The translations under genes were made by a program, and so were the position numbers. A stretch of 64,000 nt of DNA. Source: Pseudeuparius sepicola. Lineage: Eukaryota; Arthropoda; Insecta; Coleoptera; Anthribidae. Positions 21,400 to 32,830 of this stretch are shown piece by piece. Position 1 is the first letter of the stretch. The number at the start of each line of letters is the position of its first letter. Below the pieces are notes generated by a model. The model was not told the origin of the DNA, ran no database searches, and saw nothing but the letters and a program-made list of their open reading frames with translations. The stretch spans positions 29,032,901 to 29,096,900 of the forward strand of contig OY987299.1 of assembly GCA_963920635.1 (NCBI GenBank), given 5' to 3'.

Positions 21400-23090
21400 C
21401 CCAAATTGGCAGTTTTGATAAATGAATAACGATGCTGTCACCATCGGCCATATTTTGAAACTATGACCCACCCACTCAATAGAAAACGCCGAAATAAGAT
21501 AATCTTTTCCTACAAGCATACAGGGTGATTCAGTTTTATTCTGCGAACTTCAACAGGTCATAGCAAATTGATTCTTGGGGGACAGACAGAATATGTCAAA
21601 TATCAGTATTTGCCTCGGTCCTTAACCATTTTGGGACTGCGGCCGCCTGAGGATCTGTGCCCAGTGGACCACAGCAGGAAGCGCATGCGTGTATGTACGG
21701 TTCCGGTCCTTAATTGCAAAACAGTCATTACATAACAACAGATCTTTTCACATAGTGGAGTCAACTAGGAAAATAACTTCGAAGAAATTCCAGGAGTTTT
21801 AGATTTTGTTGGAATGTGTTCGTTTTGATGTCTTGAAACAAAATCCGAAGAGTCCGCAGCGCAAAATAGTGTGCGATTTTTTTTATTTGACAATAACTGT
21901 CAAAAATATAGGTTTTTTGTTAATAACTTATTTAATAAGCGTTTTTATAGAATTTAAGTAAGACCATTCGAAAGAGCGGGCAATTTCTCAAAAAAAAATG
22001 TATTTACATATTTTTTGTAAAATAATTAAGTAATGAATGAGAATTTTTTTAAGATCATACGTTTTCATGCTTCCTCGTATTTAAGAGGCAGCCGAAATTG
22101 AGAGCGGCCCGTGGAGCGCGAGACAGTTAAACAGTAATAACTTTTTACACACACAACTAATTCATATGCAACAAAGTTTATTGGAAAGTGACACCGTAAA
22201 GCAATTAAAAAATCTTGTAGCATTAATTTCCATGAAGGGATACGCCTGTCATATTATTGTAAAGTTGACATTGATCAAAATTTCATGCATTTTCACAATA
22301 ATTGACATTACATGGTCAATTTGTAATATCTTTGAGCAATATTACAGAATGTTTCTACTAAATGTATGTACTTTTGAAAGAGCAATATAAGATTACGATA
22401 TCAAACCTCATTTGTTTGTTTTTTTCACTTTGAATATAGAGATTTTTCATAAATTCTTGCTATCGTATATTCAATATTTATTTCAAACGCTCATAATATC
22501 CGCATAAAATTAAATATTGAAACTTCATAGGTGACTTTTTTGAAGCTTAAAACGTTTGCTTTTTGATAGCATAAGTTATTTTAATGTAATTCTCTTTTTT
22601 CTCGTTTATTTTTGCAGTAAACCGCGTTATAATTAATTTCCCAAAACGCAAAACTCAATTTTCCTTATTTTTAAATCCAAGAATCAAGCTGAAGGAGGTT
22701 TTTTACTGGGATGAGACCAATCCGAAGTGAAAGTACACGTTTTGAACTTCCGATTTCCTAGTCAAAAGATTTTTTCTACATAATTTCCGCTCGTGATTAT
22801 CAGCTTTTGGAAAAAAACTCTATTCATGTGTTCTCAGATTTCATACAATAATACGAATTCAATAATAAATATAATAATTTCTGCTTTCTTTCTCGTAAAT
22901 ACTTCATACATTTTTGTATACCTACTACTATAGTCCCCATTTTCGATCCACTGAGAACATGCGTTTGTATGTGTGTATGGGTGTGCGTGTGTTTGTGAGG
23001 CGTGTTAGTCGGCAAGTAGTCGGCAGATGTCATTCTGTTCCCTTGGAGCACAGCTTGTATTGAAGTGGGGACGAATGGCACAGCCTAAAT
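21400..23090. other. No gene seen; unpaired mariner-type end at 21523
   Basis: CAGGGTGATTCAGTTTTATT begins near 21523 without a matching partner in the window. A GT-rich microsatellite tract lies near 22965-23000. There are no supported coding frames. Confidence 0.4.
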
Positions 23091-23693
23091 ATATACAGGG
23101 TTAACTATGACTTAGTACAAAAAATTTTACCACGTGCGCAGGATGGCTTAAGAAAACATAGAAAAATATTTTTAGATTTTTTTTACGATCTTTAAAAAAA
23201 CGGGTAAAGACCCCTATTTTCCCTGTAAATCCCCGCCTTTAATGACGTCATCCAATTTGGCTTCTGAAGGTACTGACAGCTGAAGTGATTTTCCGCGGTG
23301 TTGCCGTTGATTTAGGAACGGTGAAAATACCTTTTTACTCAAACAAATTTAAAAAATACATAAATAACAATCGATTTGAATCTGTACAGATGCAGCGCTA
23401 TTAGATTCCCCTTACCTTAGCTCGTATCCGGACCGGTTCCTAGTCTCGCGGAAAGCTCATTACCGGGACACCACAAGCCGTCTCCCTTAATACCCCCGGA
23501 GCTCCTCTGATGAATTCTTGTCCACCATCTAACCTCTTCTGAAGCATAGATAAAGGATTTATTGTTCTGAAGCCTCGGCGGTATGAATTAAGCGACGTAT
23601 CGGCCCGGTCGAGTCTGAAACGTTTTTTCGACTGCTCCGCGTTGCCTATTCGTCATTTCATAACTTCCTAGCTAGGCAACTAACTGTACATAC

Positions 23694-24766
23694 AAGGTTT
23701 GTTCCAACAGGGCCAATAACCGTGCTCAAGCACGTTCAGCGCATGCGCACTACCCCACTGGCTGTTCCAACTGAATTATGTACCTACCGACACGGGGCGA
23801 TACACGCACTGTTCCAGCCGATTTATGGATCATTTGTGTATCGTCCTTGTACGATAAAAACGGTGCCTGGTCTAAAGCAATAACCGCGTGTACTGACATG
23901 CGCAGTGTATGGTCGTGTGACAGAGATAAACATTAACCTCATATTTTTGTTTTTACGTAGATAGTTTTAAATCGATGGCTGAGATCGTGTTTTTTATTTC
24001 TTGTTGGGTAGGGCGGGGAATCGTTGAACAATTTTTTAGAGTGAAGAGTGAGGTTAGCCTACCGAACATTCGGTTAGCCACATATTAAACACGCAGGTTA
24101 GGTGCGGTCACAAATATGATTTGGTCGATTTGATTCACAATCCGTTCCATCTGAAATTTTCTTTGGGATCATTTGTTCCAACTCGAATTTACGTACCGTC
24201 ACAGAACTGTACATGAACTAGATGATAACCCTTAAAGAACGCATGCGCTAGTTTTGCACCGTTCATGTGCGATCCCAAAGAAAATTTCAGATGGAACGGA
24301 TTGTGAATCAAATCGACCAAATCACGTTTTGTGACCGCACCTAACCTGCGTGTTTAATATGTGGCTAACCGAATGTTCGGTGGGCTAACCTCACTCTTCA
24401 CTCTAAAAAATTATTGTTCAACGATTCCCCGCCCTACCCAACAAGCCAAAAACCAACAAGAAATAAAAAACACGATCCCAGCCATCGATTTAAAACCATC
24501 TACGTAAAAACAAAAATATGAGGTTATTGTTTATCTCTGTCACATGACTATACACTGCGCATGTCAGTACACGCGGTTATTGCTTTAGACCAGGGACCGT
24601 TTTTATCGTACAAGGACGATACACAAATGATCCATAAATTGGCTGGAACAGTGCGTGTATCGTCCCGTGTCGGTAGGTACATAATTCAGTTGGAACAGCC
24701 AGTGGGGTAGTGCGCATGCGCTGAACGTGCTTGAGCACGGTTATTGGTCCTGTTGGAACAAACCTT
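23694..24766. mobile_element. 1073-bp foldback element nested in the mariner-type element
   Basis: The left arm (23694 to about 24172) and right arm (about 24263-24766) are near-perfect inverse copies of roughly 480-500 bp, starting AAGGTTTGTTCCAACAGG. They surround a loop of about 90 bp that itself contains short inverted motifs. Each arm carries several sub-motifs in both orientations (GTTCCAAC/GTTGGAAC, GCGCATGCGC). No coding sequence was recognised; frames inside the arms are mirror images of each other. The target duplication could not be resolved. It sits between the left TIR and the transposase ATG of the host element. Confidence 0.88.
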
Positions 24767-24873
24767 TTCAAGTTTGGCTAGTAGCCGACGGAGGGCATTT
24801 GCGAATGTAACATGGCGTTATTTCCCAGTTTGGTCTTGATTTTCGCGGCAAATCGTTCAGCGTCTTTGTGAAA

Positions 24874-26136
24874 ATGCCGGAGTATTCGAACGCCGAGTTA
24901 ACGGACATGGTTATAATGTACGGGAGATGTGATGAAAGTGCACATCGAGCTGCAGCAGAATACCGTATTCGTTTTCCTAACAGGGCAAATATGCCTAACC
25001 CACGTACTTTCGTGAACATTGTACAAGGTATGCGAAACACTGGTGTTTTGCAAGCTCGAAGGGGTGGGCGAGCAACCTTCCATAAGCACTACAGCTATTG
25101 CAAGGAGATTGGGAATATCTCAGAACAAGGCAAGTAAAATAAAACCAATAAAACTGACTTCTACCAAAGACTATCCCATGTGATGGGATTGTCTTTGCTT
25201 GCACCTAATACCTACATAAAATTTAAAATGTAACAATAAAATTATTTACAGGCATGGAGGATTCTAAGGGAAAACGGCCTTCACCCTTATCCCATACAAA
25301 AGGTCCAAGCATTAGAAGCAAATGATTTTCCGGTGAGAATGACCTACTGCACTTGGCTACGTGATCGAATCGCCCAAGACCCAAACTTTGTTTTCAACAT
25401 TCTTTGGACAGATGAATGCTGCTTCACACGTGCTGGGGTTTACACGTATGTAAATTTTTACTTACTTATAGCTTTCTCTCTTCCATATTATCTTTTTTAT
25501 TTATTATAAAATTGGCTATCTCAATCCTAACGCCTTCGCCAAAATTGTGAATATTTCTAATTTTTGTTGTTTTTTTTTAGACACAACAGCCATATTTGGT
25601 CCGATGAGAACCCACATGCTGTTCGGCGGTTTAATTTCCAACGTCGGTTTTCCATCAATGTTTGGGCAGGAGTTTATGGAGATCGATTAATTGGACCATA
25701 CATTCTACCGGAAAATTTAAACGCTGAACGATACTTGTATTTTCTGACAAATGTTTTGTTTGATAATTTGCCACTACAAGTACTGCATGACATGTGGTTT
25801 ATGCACGATGGTGCACCAGCCCATTTTGCGAGACCTGTTCGTGCACTTTTAGACGACCAATGCCCCAACCGTTGGATCGGAAGAGGAGGGCCAATTGCAT
25901 GGCCGCCGCGATCACCAGACTTGAATCCAATGGATTTTTGTATTTGGGGATTCATGAAGGCGATTGTGTACGAGCAGGAAATCGACAACGAGCAGCAGTT
26001 ACGTGAACGAATTGAAGGTGCAGCTGTTCAAATCCGGAATAATCATGGACTTTTTGCACGTATCCGGACTTCTTTAGTTAACCGAGTGAATTTGTGCATC
26101 GAAGTTAACGGCGGCCTCTTTGAACAGCTACTGTAG
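24874..26136 (+). pseudogene. Mariner-superfamily (DUF4817-type) transposase, three exons, exon 1 frameshifted
   Basis: Exon 1 begins at ATG 24874 (an upstream in-frame GTG is not a credible start) and encodes an insect-type N-terminal module (MPEYSNAELTDMVIMYGRCD ... AAAEYRIRFPNRANMPNPRT). The expected helix-turn-helix SISTTAIARRLGISQ then appears in another frame at 25078-25122, so exon 1 carries a frameshift. Exon 2, 25252-25445 (acceptor TTTACAG, donor GTATGT), ends with the first catalytic Asp in LWTDECCF. Exon 3, 25581-26136 (acceptor TTTTTTTTAG), has the second Asp in FMHDGAPAHFA and the third in PPRSPDLNP; I count 36 residues between them. The enzyme would cut and paste its own element. 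Family name and catalytic roles are inferred from homologous motifs. It lies in an element whose TIRs are both present. Confidence 0.8.
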
Positions 26137-26741
26137 TGCTTTGCATGTGCATTTGTGCAATGTGTGCTAGTGCAGTTGTGATTTTTTGGTTACCCTTCGG
26201 GGTTTTCCTGGCGGAGGGGATCTACCTCGTCGTGGTCGTCAGGCTGAGTACCTCGCTTCAAACAAAAGGAATAGCAGAGGGAAACCAAGAGATCCCCAAC
26301 AGATTTAGAAAATGTGAATGTTGTGTTGTGTGACTTTTAATGTAAAAAAGCAAGAAAACAGAAAATGGTGCAAACAATCCTGGAAATGTCAGTAAGGTAG
26401 GTGTTTCATAGGCATTCTACATGTTCCTTAGAAAGTAATCGTTTTTAAAAGGAAATCGAAATTTTGTGGTGAATCCTCGGATAAATTGATAGACGTGGCA
26501 ACGCCGCGCTATTGACATACGCGAAATTTTTAGACATGTCCCGCGGGCGTCCATAGGCGGCGTTTTTTGAGGGGTTTAATACAATTTGAAAAAAATTTTT
26601 TTTAGGCTTAAGACAAATGTTAGAAAATTTTTGAAAATTTATTTTGGCAAGTCTAATTTTTCTTTATCTGCCATAAAAATTTTTGTACTAAGTGATAGTT
26701 AACCCTGTATACCCCCCCCCCCCAAAAAAACCAAGCTATAT

Positions 26742-27390
26742 ACAGGGTGTTTCATTAAGGGTGAAGAGGTACCATATCTCAGGAATTAATAGTCCTGGAG
26801 CTTTGAGGAAAAATCTTCTTAAGTAATATCGTCACGAAAAATCGCTGGAAATTATATTTAAGTTTGTAGGTCGGCCGCTAGGGGGCGTATTCGAAACAGT
26901 AAATTTGAAAAATGAGTTTTCTCAAAAAAATATCTAATAAATATCAAAAATAATTGTATTGCACTCTTCAGCAAACACTGAACAATTATCGTTAAGGATT
27001 TTTTGCTCTTGCTCTTCAAATAGAGGTGAGACGGGCGGATAAACCTTGACTTGATAAAATGCTGCTAACTCCGGTTTGGTTTAACCGAATTGGTTGAATT
27101 TGGTCTTGTTGAAGAGAGATTACCTTCTTCTATCAAATGATTGTCCAGTAAGATCATTTCGAATTTCATGGTAACCGCTAGAGGGCGCAATTCGAAAAAT
27201 TTACCTTTTATTACAATTTTCTCCGAAATTTTAAATTCAATGACATTTATTCTGTTATAGTCGAAAAATAGATTACATTTATAACAAAAAATACTTTGGT
27301 ATTTTGATATCTTCATTAGTTTCGGAGTTATCGCCAAAAGAATAATTATTAACATGCCATTTGAAAGAGTAGGTATTTTTTCGTGGTCAA
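26742..27390. mobile_element. Partial mariner-type element starting CAGGGTGTTTCATTAAG
   Basis: TATACAGGGTGTTTCATT at 26738 is a mariner-family terminus with TA before it. The sequence that follows contains GGCCGCTAGGGGGCG (26874) and ACCGCTAGAGGGCG (27174), motifs also present in the elements at 30.1 and 51.6 kb. The far end was not found. The region also holds an open minus-strand frame at 27065-27394 with no recognisable domain. Confidence 0.55.
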
Positions 27391-27399
27391 GCATGCCAT

Positions 27400-28580
27400 G
27401 AAATAAATAAAAATCTGCTTGAGCTTCTCGTAAATAGCCAGATTTTCACTTTTTATTCCATTAAACGTATTTCTAATTTACTTACCTTACCTGTCGTATT
27501 GATATGAGATTATCTAGGAAAAAAAATAAAAATTTAAAATTCGATTATTCTTGTATTCAACTTCATTTTTACTAGGCGTCATTTTATTTTTCATTTTTTT
27601 TACTTCATATTCATAATCAGCATCTCAAAAAACATAAAAATATACATTTTCATTGAAAAATAATGATTCTACAATTAATTGTAGACGATTGAAAGATCAA
27701 TTTTATGATTTTTTTTATTTTTAAAATAAAAAGCGCACATTTTCAAACTGCGGACTTTTAAATAAAAGTATGTTTGAAGGTGTTTCAAAAGGTTTTATTC
27801 AAATCAATGACTTCCCTGATTAATTCCTAATTGACACCATTTTTCGTCTAGGTTGACTCCACTAACAATATAAATCATTTTTTGCATGCACCCACAACCC
27901 ACATGCAAATGAGCTTGTGTTCGATTTTATTAATATTTTTTATTATTAAAATTAAGTGCACAAGTAAGTTTTTTTTACGAGAAGGACCACCCAACTAGAT
28001 GCCATTCCTATAAAATCAGCCAATGACATTAATTGGGGGCATGACCAATGTAAAGTAGGAGTTCCAATGTTTCCGTAGTCAACGCGTGTCCGTCCGGTTC
28101 CAGTCCTTTCTCATGCCTCCCTGCTTGCGTTTTAAGTCGGTTCCCGTCCCACTGACCCAACTTTTATATGCGTGTTCGTCCGGGTCCGGTCCTGAAAGGG
28201 TTAAACAAACCTCTTCGGCCAAAAAAGGGCACTTATGCATCTTGCAATGTAAATCACTATTCCTAGCCACTCTTATGCAGCAAGAGAATACCATTAAGAA
28301 TATTAATTTATGTAACAAGTGTGTAAAATAGTGTTTTTTTTTGCATGACTGCGGAATGCTGAAAACACGTTTACGCAAGTGTTTCATACGATATTTTTTT
28401 CTGCGGCAGTCTTGGCATGAAAAAGTTGTAAGTATGTAAGTTTTTAAAACGTTATTATCAAATTAAAATGAATACAATTACTTCCTAATGATATCGATCG
28501 AAGTCCAGCAACCTCGAACATTTTTGGCGAGAGCACAGGGATTGACCTGTTCTCAGAATTCCCAATTGATTGACTCTTAC
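27400..28580. other. No gene seen
   Basis: AT-rich DNA followed by a short moderately GC-rich block near 28080-28200 (CCGTCCGGTTCCAG, CGTCCGGGTCCGG). The mirror frames across that block have no recognisable domain. Confidence 0.4.
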
Positions 28581-28593
28581 ACCCCGATTACTG

Positions 28594-29165
28594 TAAGAAG
28601 TCCCAATTTTGTCAGATGACATTCTTCACAAAATCCCTAGGAATTTTCTGTTAACCATGGGTATAACATTGGTATATTGTGTCTTAACCAGTTAATGTCG
28701 TAACTCACTGATTTATGATGTGCAAAGTTACCCAAGTGATACGAAAAAAAGAACATAATAAAATAAAAACCCTATTGCAATAATGATTATACCGCTACAA
28801 ATAAAAACAACTATGACTACAACTCATTTTAATAATAATTTCAAACGTCATGGAAACACATTCATTTTGGTATTTTGGTATAATCAGCTACTTGCGGCTG
28901 CATCTAAGGTGCGTACTCAGGCAAATTTTATTTCGGTGTTGTGAAAGGTGAAAGTGACGGTTTTCCGGATCGTTCAAAAGGGTTCAAACTTTGGGCAGTG
29001 AAAATATTTGCGGGTTTCGTGAGTTTTACCGTTATCTGTGTTGTTCTTGTTCGTGTTATTAGTAGCTATTCATTGTGTAAATGGGCTCATTACTGACCTG
29101 GACTTATGACCCGGTTGCATTTTTGCTGCATTGATGCCAACTTAGGATGGCGAAATTACCAATTT
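28594..29165 (-). repeat. Copy 3 of the three-copy dispersed repeat (complete, inverted)
   Basis: This is the reverse complement of 20811-21391, with the same termini (CCCCGATTACTGTAA on the left, CGAAATTACCAA on the right) and unrelated flanks. It lacks one run around 29050-29090 relative to copy 2 and has extra bases nearby, so any reading frame in copy 2 is not preserved. Confidence 0.85.
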
Positions 29166-29169
29166 TTGT

Positions 29170-30092
29170 TAATTAAAAAAATATGAAAATGCATTGTCTG
29201 GGATTTAAACCTACGGCTATGGCTACTTCTGAAGATTGTTTTCATAAACTCACTAATATCTGATACTGACATCGAAATAATTAGTAGTTTCTCGATTTGA
29301 CTTGATTCTTGTTATTTCATGCGCTTACAGATAAAATGGGCCTGTTTCATACTTTTTTTATTTTTGATTATGAATCTTAATAGTAAATAAAACACGAAAA
29401 TACTTTTTCCTTTTTTTTTTTCGGCCGGGAAATGCCCTAAAAACGTTTTTTAAATTCAAATTCTTTGGGCCCATGACGTGACAAAAAGCTGATTGGCTAC
29501 TGTTTTCCAACATTGACACGATTACGGCAATATCGATGTTTCTATTTGAGATTTGTGAAGAATGAAGAAAATTTACCTAACTTATGATATTTTGTGGCAA
29601 AAGCCAAATAGACATATCACATGACCTCAATATCGTGGGGCAGTGTGGCGGTGCACGAGTGGGTGGGTCTTTTATGGTTCCCCATGCTTTGGCACCGTAC
29701 GTCACCCCATAGTGGCTCGAAGAGAGTAGATGCCATAAAAAGAAATAAAAAAATAACCTCAATATCAATTAATTTACTTAATAATATACAACTTTTCCCT
29801 TTTTTGTCCAAAGTTGTCCAAACCTAAATAAATCTGGTTTATTATAACAACAACTAGACATAATCTTGGCAATCAAAATTTAATTTATTAACTCAAAATA
29901 TTCTGACATCGTTGGTTTTTGCCGTTGATCTTCTTCATTTTGCAATTATTCTTAAAGCTAACTCTCGAATGTGTTTTCTACCATCCCCTAAAATGGCTAT
30001 CAAAAGGTTTTCCGGATGACCAAAATATTCTTTTTTCTTTTCTCTCAATTATGGGATCTATCACTTTTTTCAGTTCTTCAGGGAGGTAACAA
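29170..30092. other. No gene seen
   Basis: AT-rich sequence. Overlapping frames on both strands at 29577-29827 have no recognisable domain and no splice context that would support an exon. Confidence 0.4.
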
Positions 30093-30094
30093 TA

Positions 30095-31235
30095 CTTGGA
30101 AAATATTTTCAAGTTTCTGAAATGGCCGCTAGGGGGCGTAACTGCAATCTTGAATCTAAAAAAAGTAATGTTTCTGTGAATTCCGCTATATTAACCTAAC
30201 AAAAAAATACCTGATCTTTAAAGTCGACGATAATTTGAACCTTTTTTGTTTGACAAGTTTTGCCGTATCTCTAAAAATAAAGTGGTGGTGGGTATTCAAA
30301 AGTTTTCGTAAAAAACACCCTGTATATTCAAAACGGCTGAGCCGATTTTAACAAACTTGAGCTTGTTAAAAAGAGCTACTCGTGGGCTACAAATGTTATA
30401 ATATTTGAAGTTTTGGCAATTTCACATGTCGCCGCTAGAGGGCTTTTTTCGATATTCCGACAGAAATGGTTAATTTTCTCAAAAAAATTAAATGCATTGG
30501 TATGATTTTTTTTTTCATGAAAATGTAGCTAAATAATGCCTAAACAAGCTCGCGAAAACCGCCTCTCGATATCTTGTTCCTAACCTAAAATTTAGGCCAA
30601 CGAAAATTTTATACGGAAATCCCTTAAATTTTTATTTTCTTAAACTAATTTTTCTGGAATTCCTTTTTTGTTCGTCAGATTAAAATCGCCTTTTTTGGAA
30701 ATATTACAAAATATACCTAAAAGGTAAGTAATGTTAATAACAAAATGCATATTTTTTGTTTAAATGCATATTATTCATTATGGGTTATGCCACAGAAAAT
30801 ATAGTTCCAGAACAGAGAGCTCCTTAACAATAACTGTCAAATGGACTCCAACTTCAGACTCCGAAAACAAGGACATTGCATTTCTTATGAAATGATATTT
30901 TCCTAAAATATAATCTTCCCACTTTATAGATTAGCGATCATCTAATAGTGGACCTCAATATCATTGCATTTGGAAAATATTAAGCTTAAAAGTTGGAGTC
31001 CATTTGACAGCTGTCATTAAGGAGCCTTCTGTACTGGATATATTTTCTGTGGTTATGGGTATATACGAAAAAGACAATTAATAGTAGCAGGCCATGGAAT
31101 TACAAAACAAATACCTAATCCATGGCCTCCTACAATTTACGGCTTTCTTCGCGTCCTTTCTGGCCTGCTCATTCGAAGGAAAAAACTCGTTCGCGTACTT
31201 CAAGAGTTGACCGCAAGACGGAGCCACCAGGCGTA
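30095..31235 (-). mobile_element. Internally deleted inverse copy of the transposon at 49.75-51.69 kb
   Basis: Positions 30095-30662 are the reverse complement of about 51108-51686, with few differences: GGCCGCTAGGGGGCG, ACACCCTGTATATTC, CCGCTAGAGGGC and TCGCGAAAACCG motifs are in the same order. Positions 31105-31235 are a shorter, more diverged inverse match to about 49750-49840, including GGCCTGCTCATT and CGCGTCCTTTCTGG. The transposase-coding interval present in the other copy is missing here, and a 263-bp MITE sits in the remaining middle. This is therefore a non-autonomous derivative. Confidence 0.75.
30790..31052. mobile_element. 263-bp MITE with TTATG target duplication
   Basis: It starts CCACAGAAAATATA and ends TATATTTTCTGTGG. 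The TIRs extend through ACTGTCAAATGGACTCCAAC with a few mismatches, about 60 bp each. TTATG is repeated on both sides (30785-30789, 31053-31057). The superfamily is unclear, since a 5-bp TSD fits several. No coding capacity. Confidence 0.85.
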
Positions 31236-31557
31236 CTCCTGTCAAATACAAAATAATAAAGGTTATGTCTGGTTATGTCAGAAATAAACTGGCTGTTGTC
31301 AAAGAGCGAGTTTCATATTCCCTGCTGGCCTGTTGTTGTTTACGGAAGATTTTAATTTTAAATAGTTTTAGCTTGTTCTCTGGTTTTAGTGTGTTGTTTC
31401 TTGTTTGTGTTGGTGTTTTAGCGAATTTCACAGAATACCATACCGGAGCCGTGTGCCGTTTTTTTGGACTAGTGAGTAGTGAGCGAATGTGAGGGGTGTT
31501 TTGAATTTATTAGAAGCTGGGTTCTTTTTACAGGGGTCCTCCCTCATATTGTAAATA

Positions 31558-31865
31558 ATGCCGAGGTTGTGTTCCGTGGCGAAATGTCGCTTTAAGCAAT
31601 TGCCCTTATTTGAATTCCCGAGTAAAAGCATTCAACTTAAAACTTGGGTCGAAGCTATTAGTGCTGGAACAGGTATAATTTTAAAATAATGGTATTATGT
31701 TGTGTTTAAAATCAGTTTTTGTGTGTAGGAACATTTATCCATCCTATAAAACAAGCGGATGGCTTGTTTATCCGTTCTGGACATTTTAAAAAAGACAGCT
31801 TTAGAATATGCAAAAACAACATGAGGAAATTGAAGCCAAATTCAATTCCCACCATTTTTACAGAG
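31558..31865 (+). CDS. THAP-domain protein, first two exons
   Basis: Exon 1 (31558-31672) begins ATG and reads MPRLCSVAKCRF ... PLFEFPSKSIQLKTWVEAI. A short intron with donor GTATAA and acceptor TGTGTAG joins in frame to exon 2 (31729-31865), with GLFIRSGHFKKDSF and LKPNSIPTIF. Exon 2 ends at donor GTGAGT. The 84 codons follow the order of a THAP domain: Cys pair, Pro-Ser motif, conserved Trp, HF, and the PTIF-like end. THAP domains bind DNA through a C2CH zinc site; here the third ligand, usually Cys in C-S-x-H-F, appears as Arg (IRSGHF). Intact splice sites and no stops argue for a gene, but no later exon was found, and the region beyond is satellite. It could be a host gene, a THAP-bearing transposon remnant, or a young pseudogene. 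Confidence 0.65.
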
Positions 31866-32050
31866 GTGAGTAGGTATATTTTTTATAATAATTTTAATTT
31901 TTAGTGTCGGTGTAAATGGCCAACGATAATACCAAGCTGGTTTTATGTTTTATATAACATACTACATACCTAGTGTAAGTTCTACCCGAATTTCTACTTA
32001 ACAAGCACAATGAATATTGTATCTGCTCGGAAGAAGAGCTAGGATACATT

Positions 32051-32812
32051 GTGATGTGTATACCCTATGTATGCTCTTTATGTCCTATGTTAGTACCAAT
32101 GTATATTAGATATATTTTCACGATAGTTGATGTGCACATCAGTTTCAGAGAGAGATGAGAAGCCTGTTTGATGCATTCAGAAATTGATGATCGTGTGTAA
32201 CTTTAATGTTGGAATTGCAAAAAAATGCATGAAATATGTGGACTGTGATGTGTATACCCTATGTATGCTCTTTATGTCCTATATTAGTACCAATGTATAT
32301 TAGATATCTTTTCAGGATAGTTGACGTGCATATCAGTTTCAGAGACAGATGAGAAGCCTGTTTGATGCATTCAGAAATTGATGATCGTGTGTAGCTTTAA
32401 TGTTGGAATTGCAAAAAAATGCACGAAATATGTGGACTGTGATGTGTATACCCTATGTATGCTCTTTATGTCCTATATTAGTACCAATGTATATTAGATA
32501 TCTTTTCAGGATAGTTGATGTGCATATCAGTTTCAGAGACAGATGAGAAGCCTGTTTGATGCATTCAGAAATTGATGATCGTGTGTAACTTTAATGTTGG
32601 AATTGCAAAAAAATGCACGAAATATGTGGACTGTGATGTGTATACCCTATGTATGCTCTTTATGTCCTATATTAGTACCAATGTATATTAGATATCTTTT
32701 CAGGATAGTTGATGTGCATATCAGTTTCAGAGACAGATGAGAAGCCTGTTTGATGCATTCAGAAATTGATGATCGTGTGTAACTTTAATGTTGGAATTGC
32801 AAAAAAATGCTT
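32051..32812. repeat. 194-bp tandem satellite, about 3.9 copies
   Basis: Units start at 32051, 32245, 32439 and 32633 with GTGATGTGTATACCCTATG; every interval is exactly 194 bp. Copies differ by only a few substitutions (for example TCACGATAG versus TCAGGATAG), with the first unit most diverged. The last unit stops in GCAAAAAAATGC. The monomer has no open frame across units. It ends about 20 bp before the TIR element at 32831. Confidence 0.97.
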
Positions 32813-32830
32813 CGTTTAAATAATTAAATA

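Larger units (their letters stand above)
23096..26707 (+). mobile_element. 3.6-kb mariner-superfamily element with spliced transposase
   Basis: The left end CAGGGTTAACTATGACTTAG and the right end read inversely, CAGGGTTAACTATCACTTAG, match over about 35 bp. TA lies outside both (23094-23095, 26708-26709). Between them lie a GC-rich leader (23400-23650), a nested 1.07-kb foldback, and a three-exon transposase on the plus strand (24874-26136). The element therefore looks complete in structure, although its transposase frame appears damaged in exon 1. A C12 tract directly follows the right TA. Confidence 0.82.

Noticed and set aside
22824..23081. 85-codon frame with a Thr-His repeat
   Set aside because: The repeat comes from a GT-rich microsatellite.
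24577..25204. Several overlapping minus-strand frames around the transposase exon 1
   Set aside because: They run through the foldback arm or lie opposite the transposase exon and carry no motif.
32051..32812. CRISPR-like array
   Set aside because: The repeat is a head-to-tail 194-bp satellite without spacers, in a eukaryotic genome.
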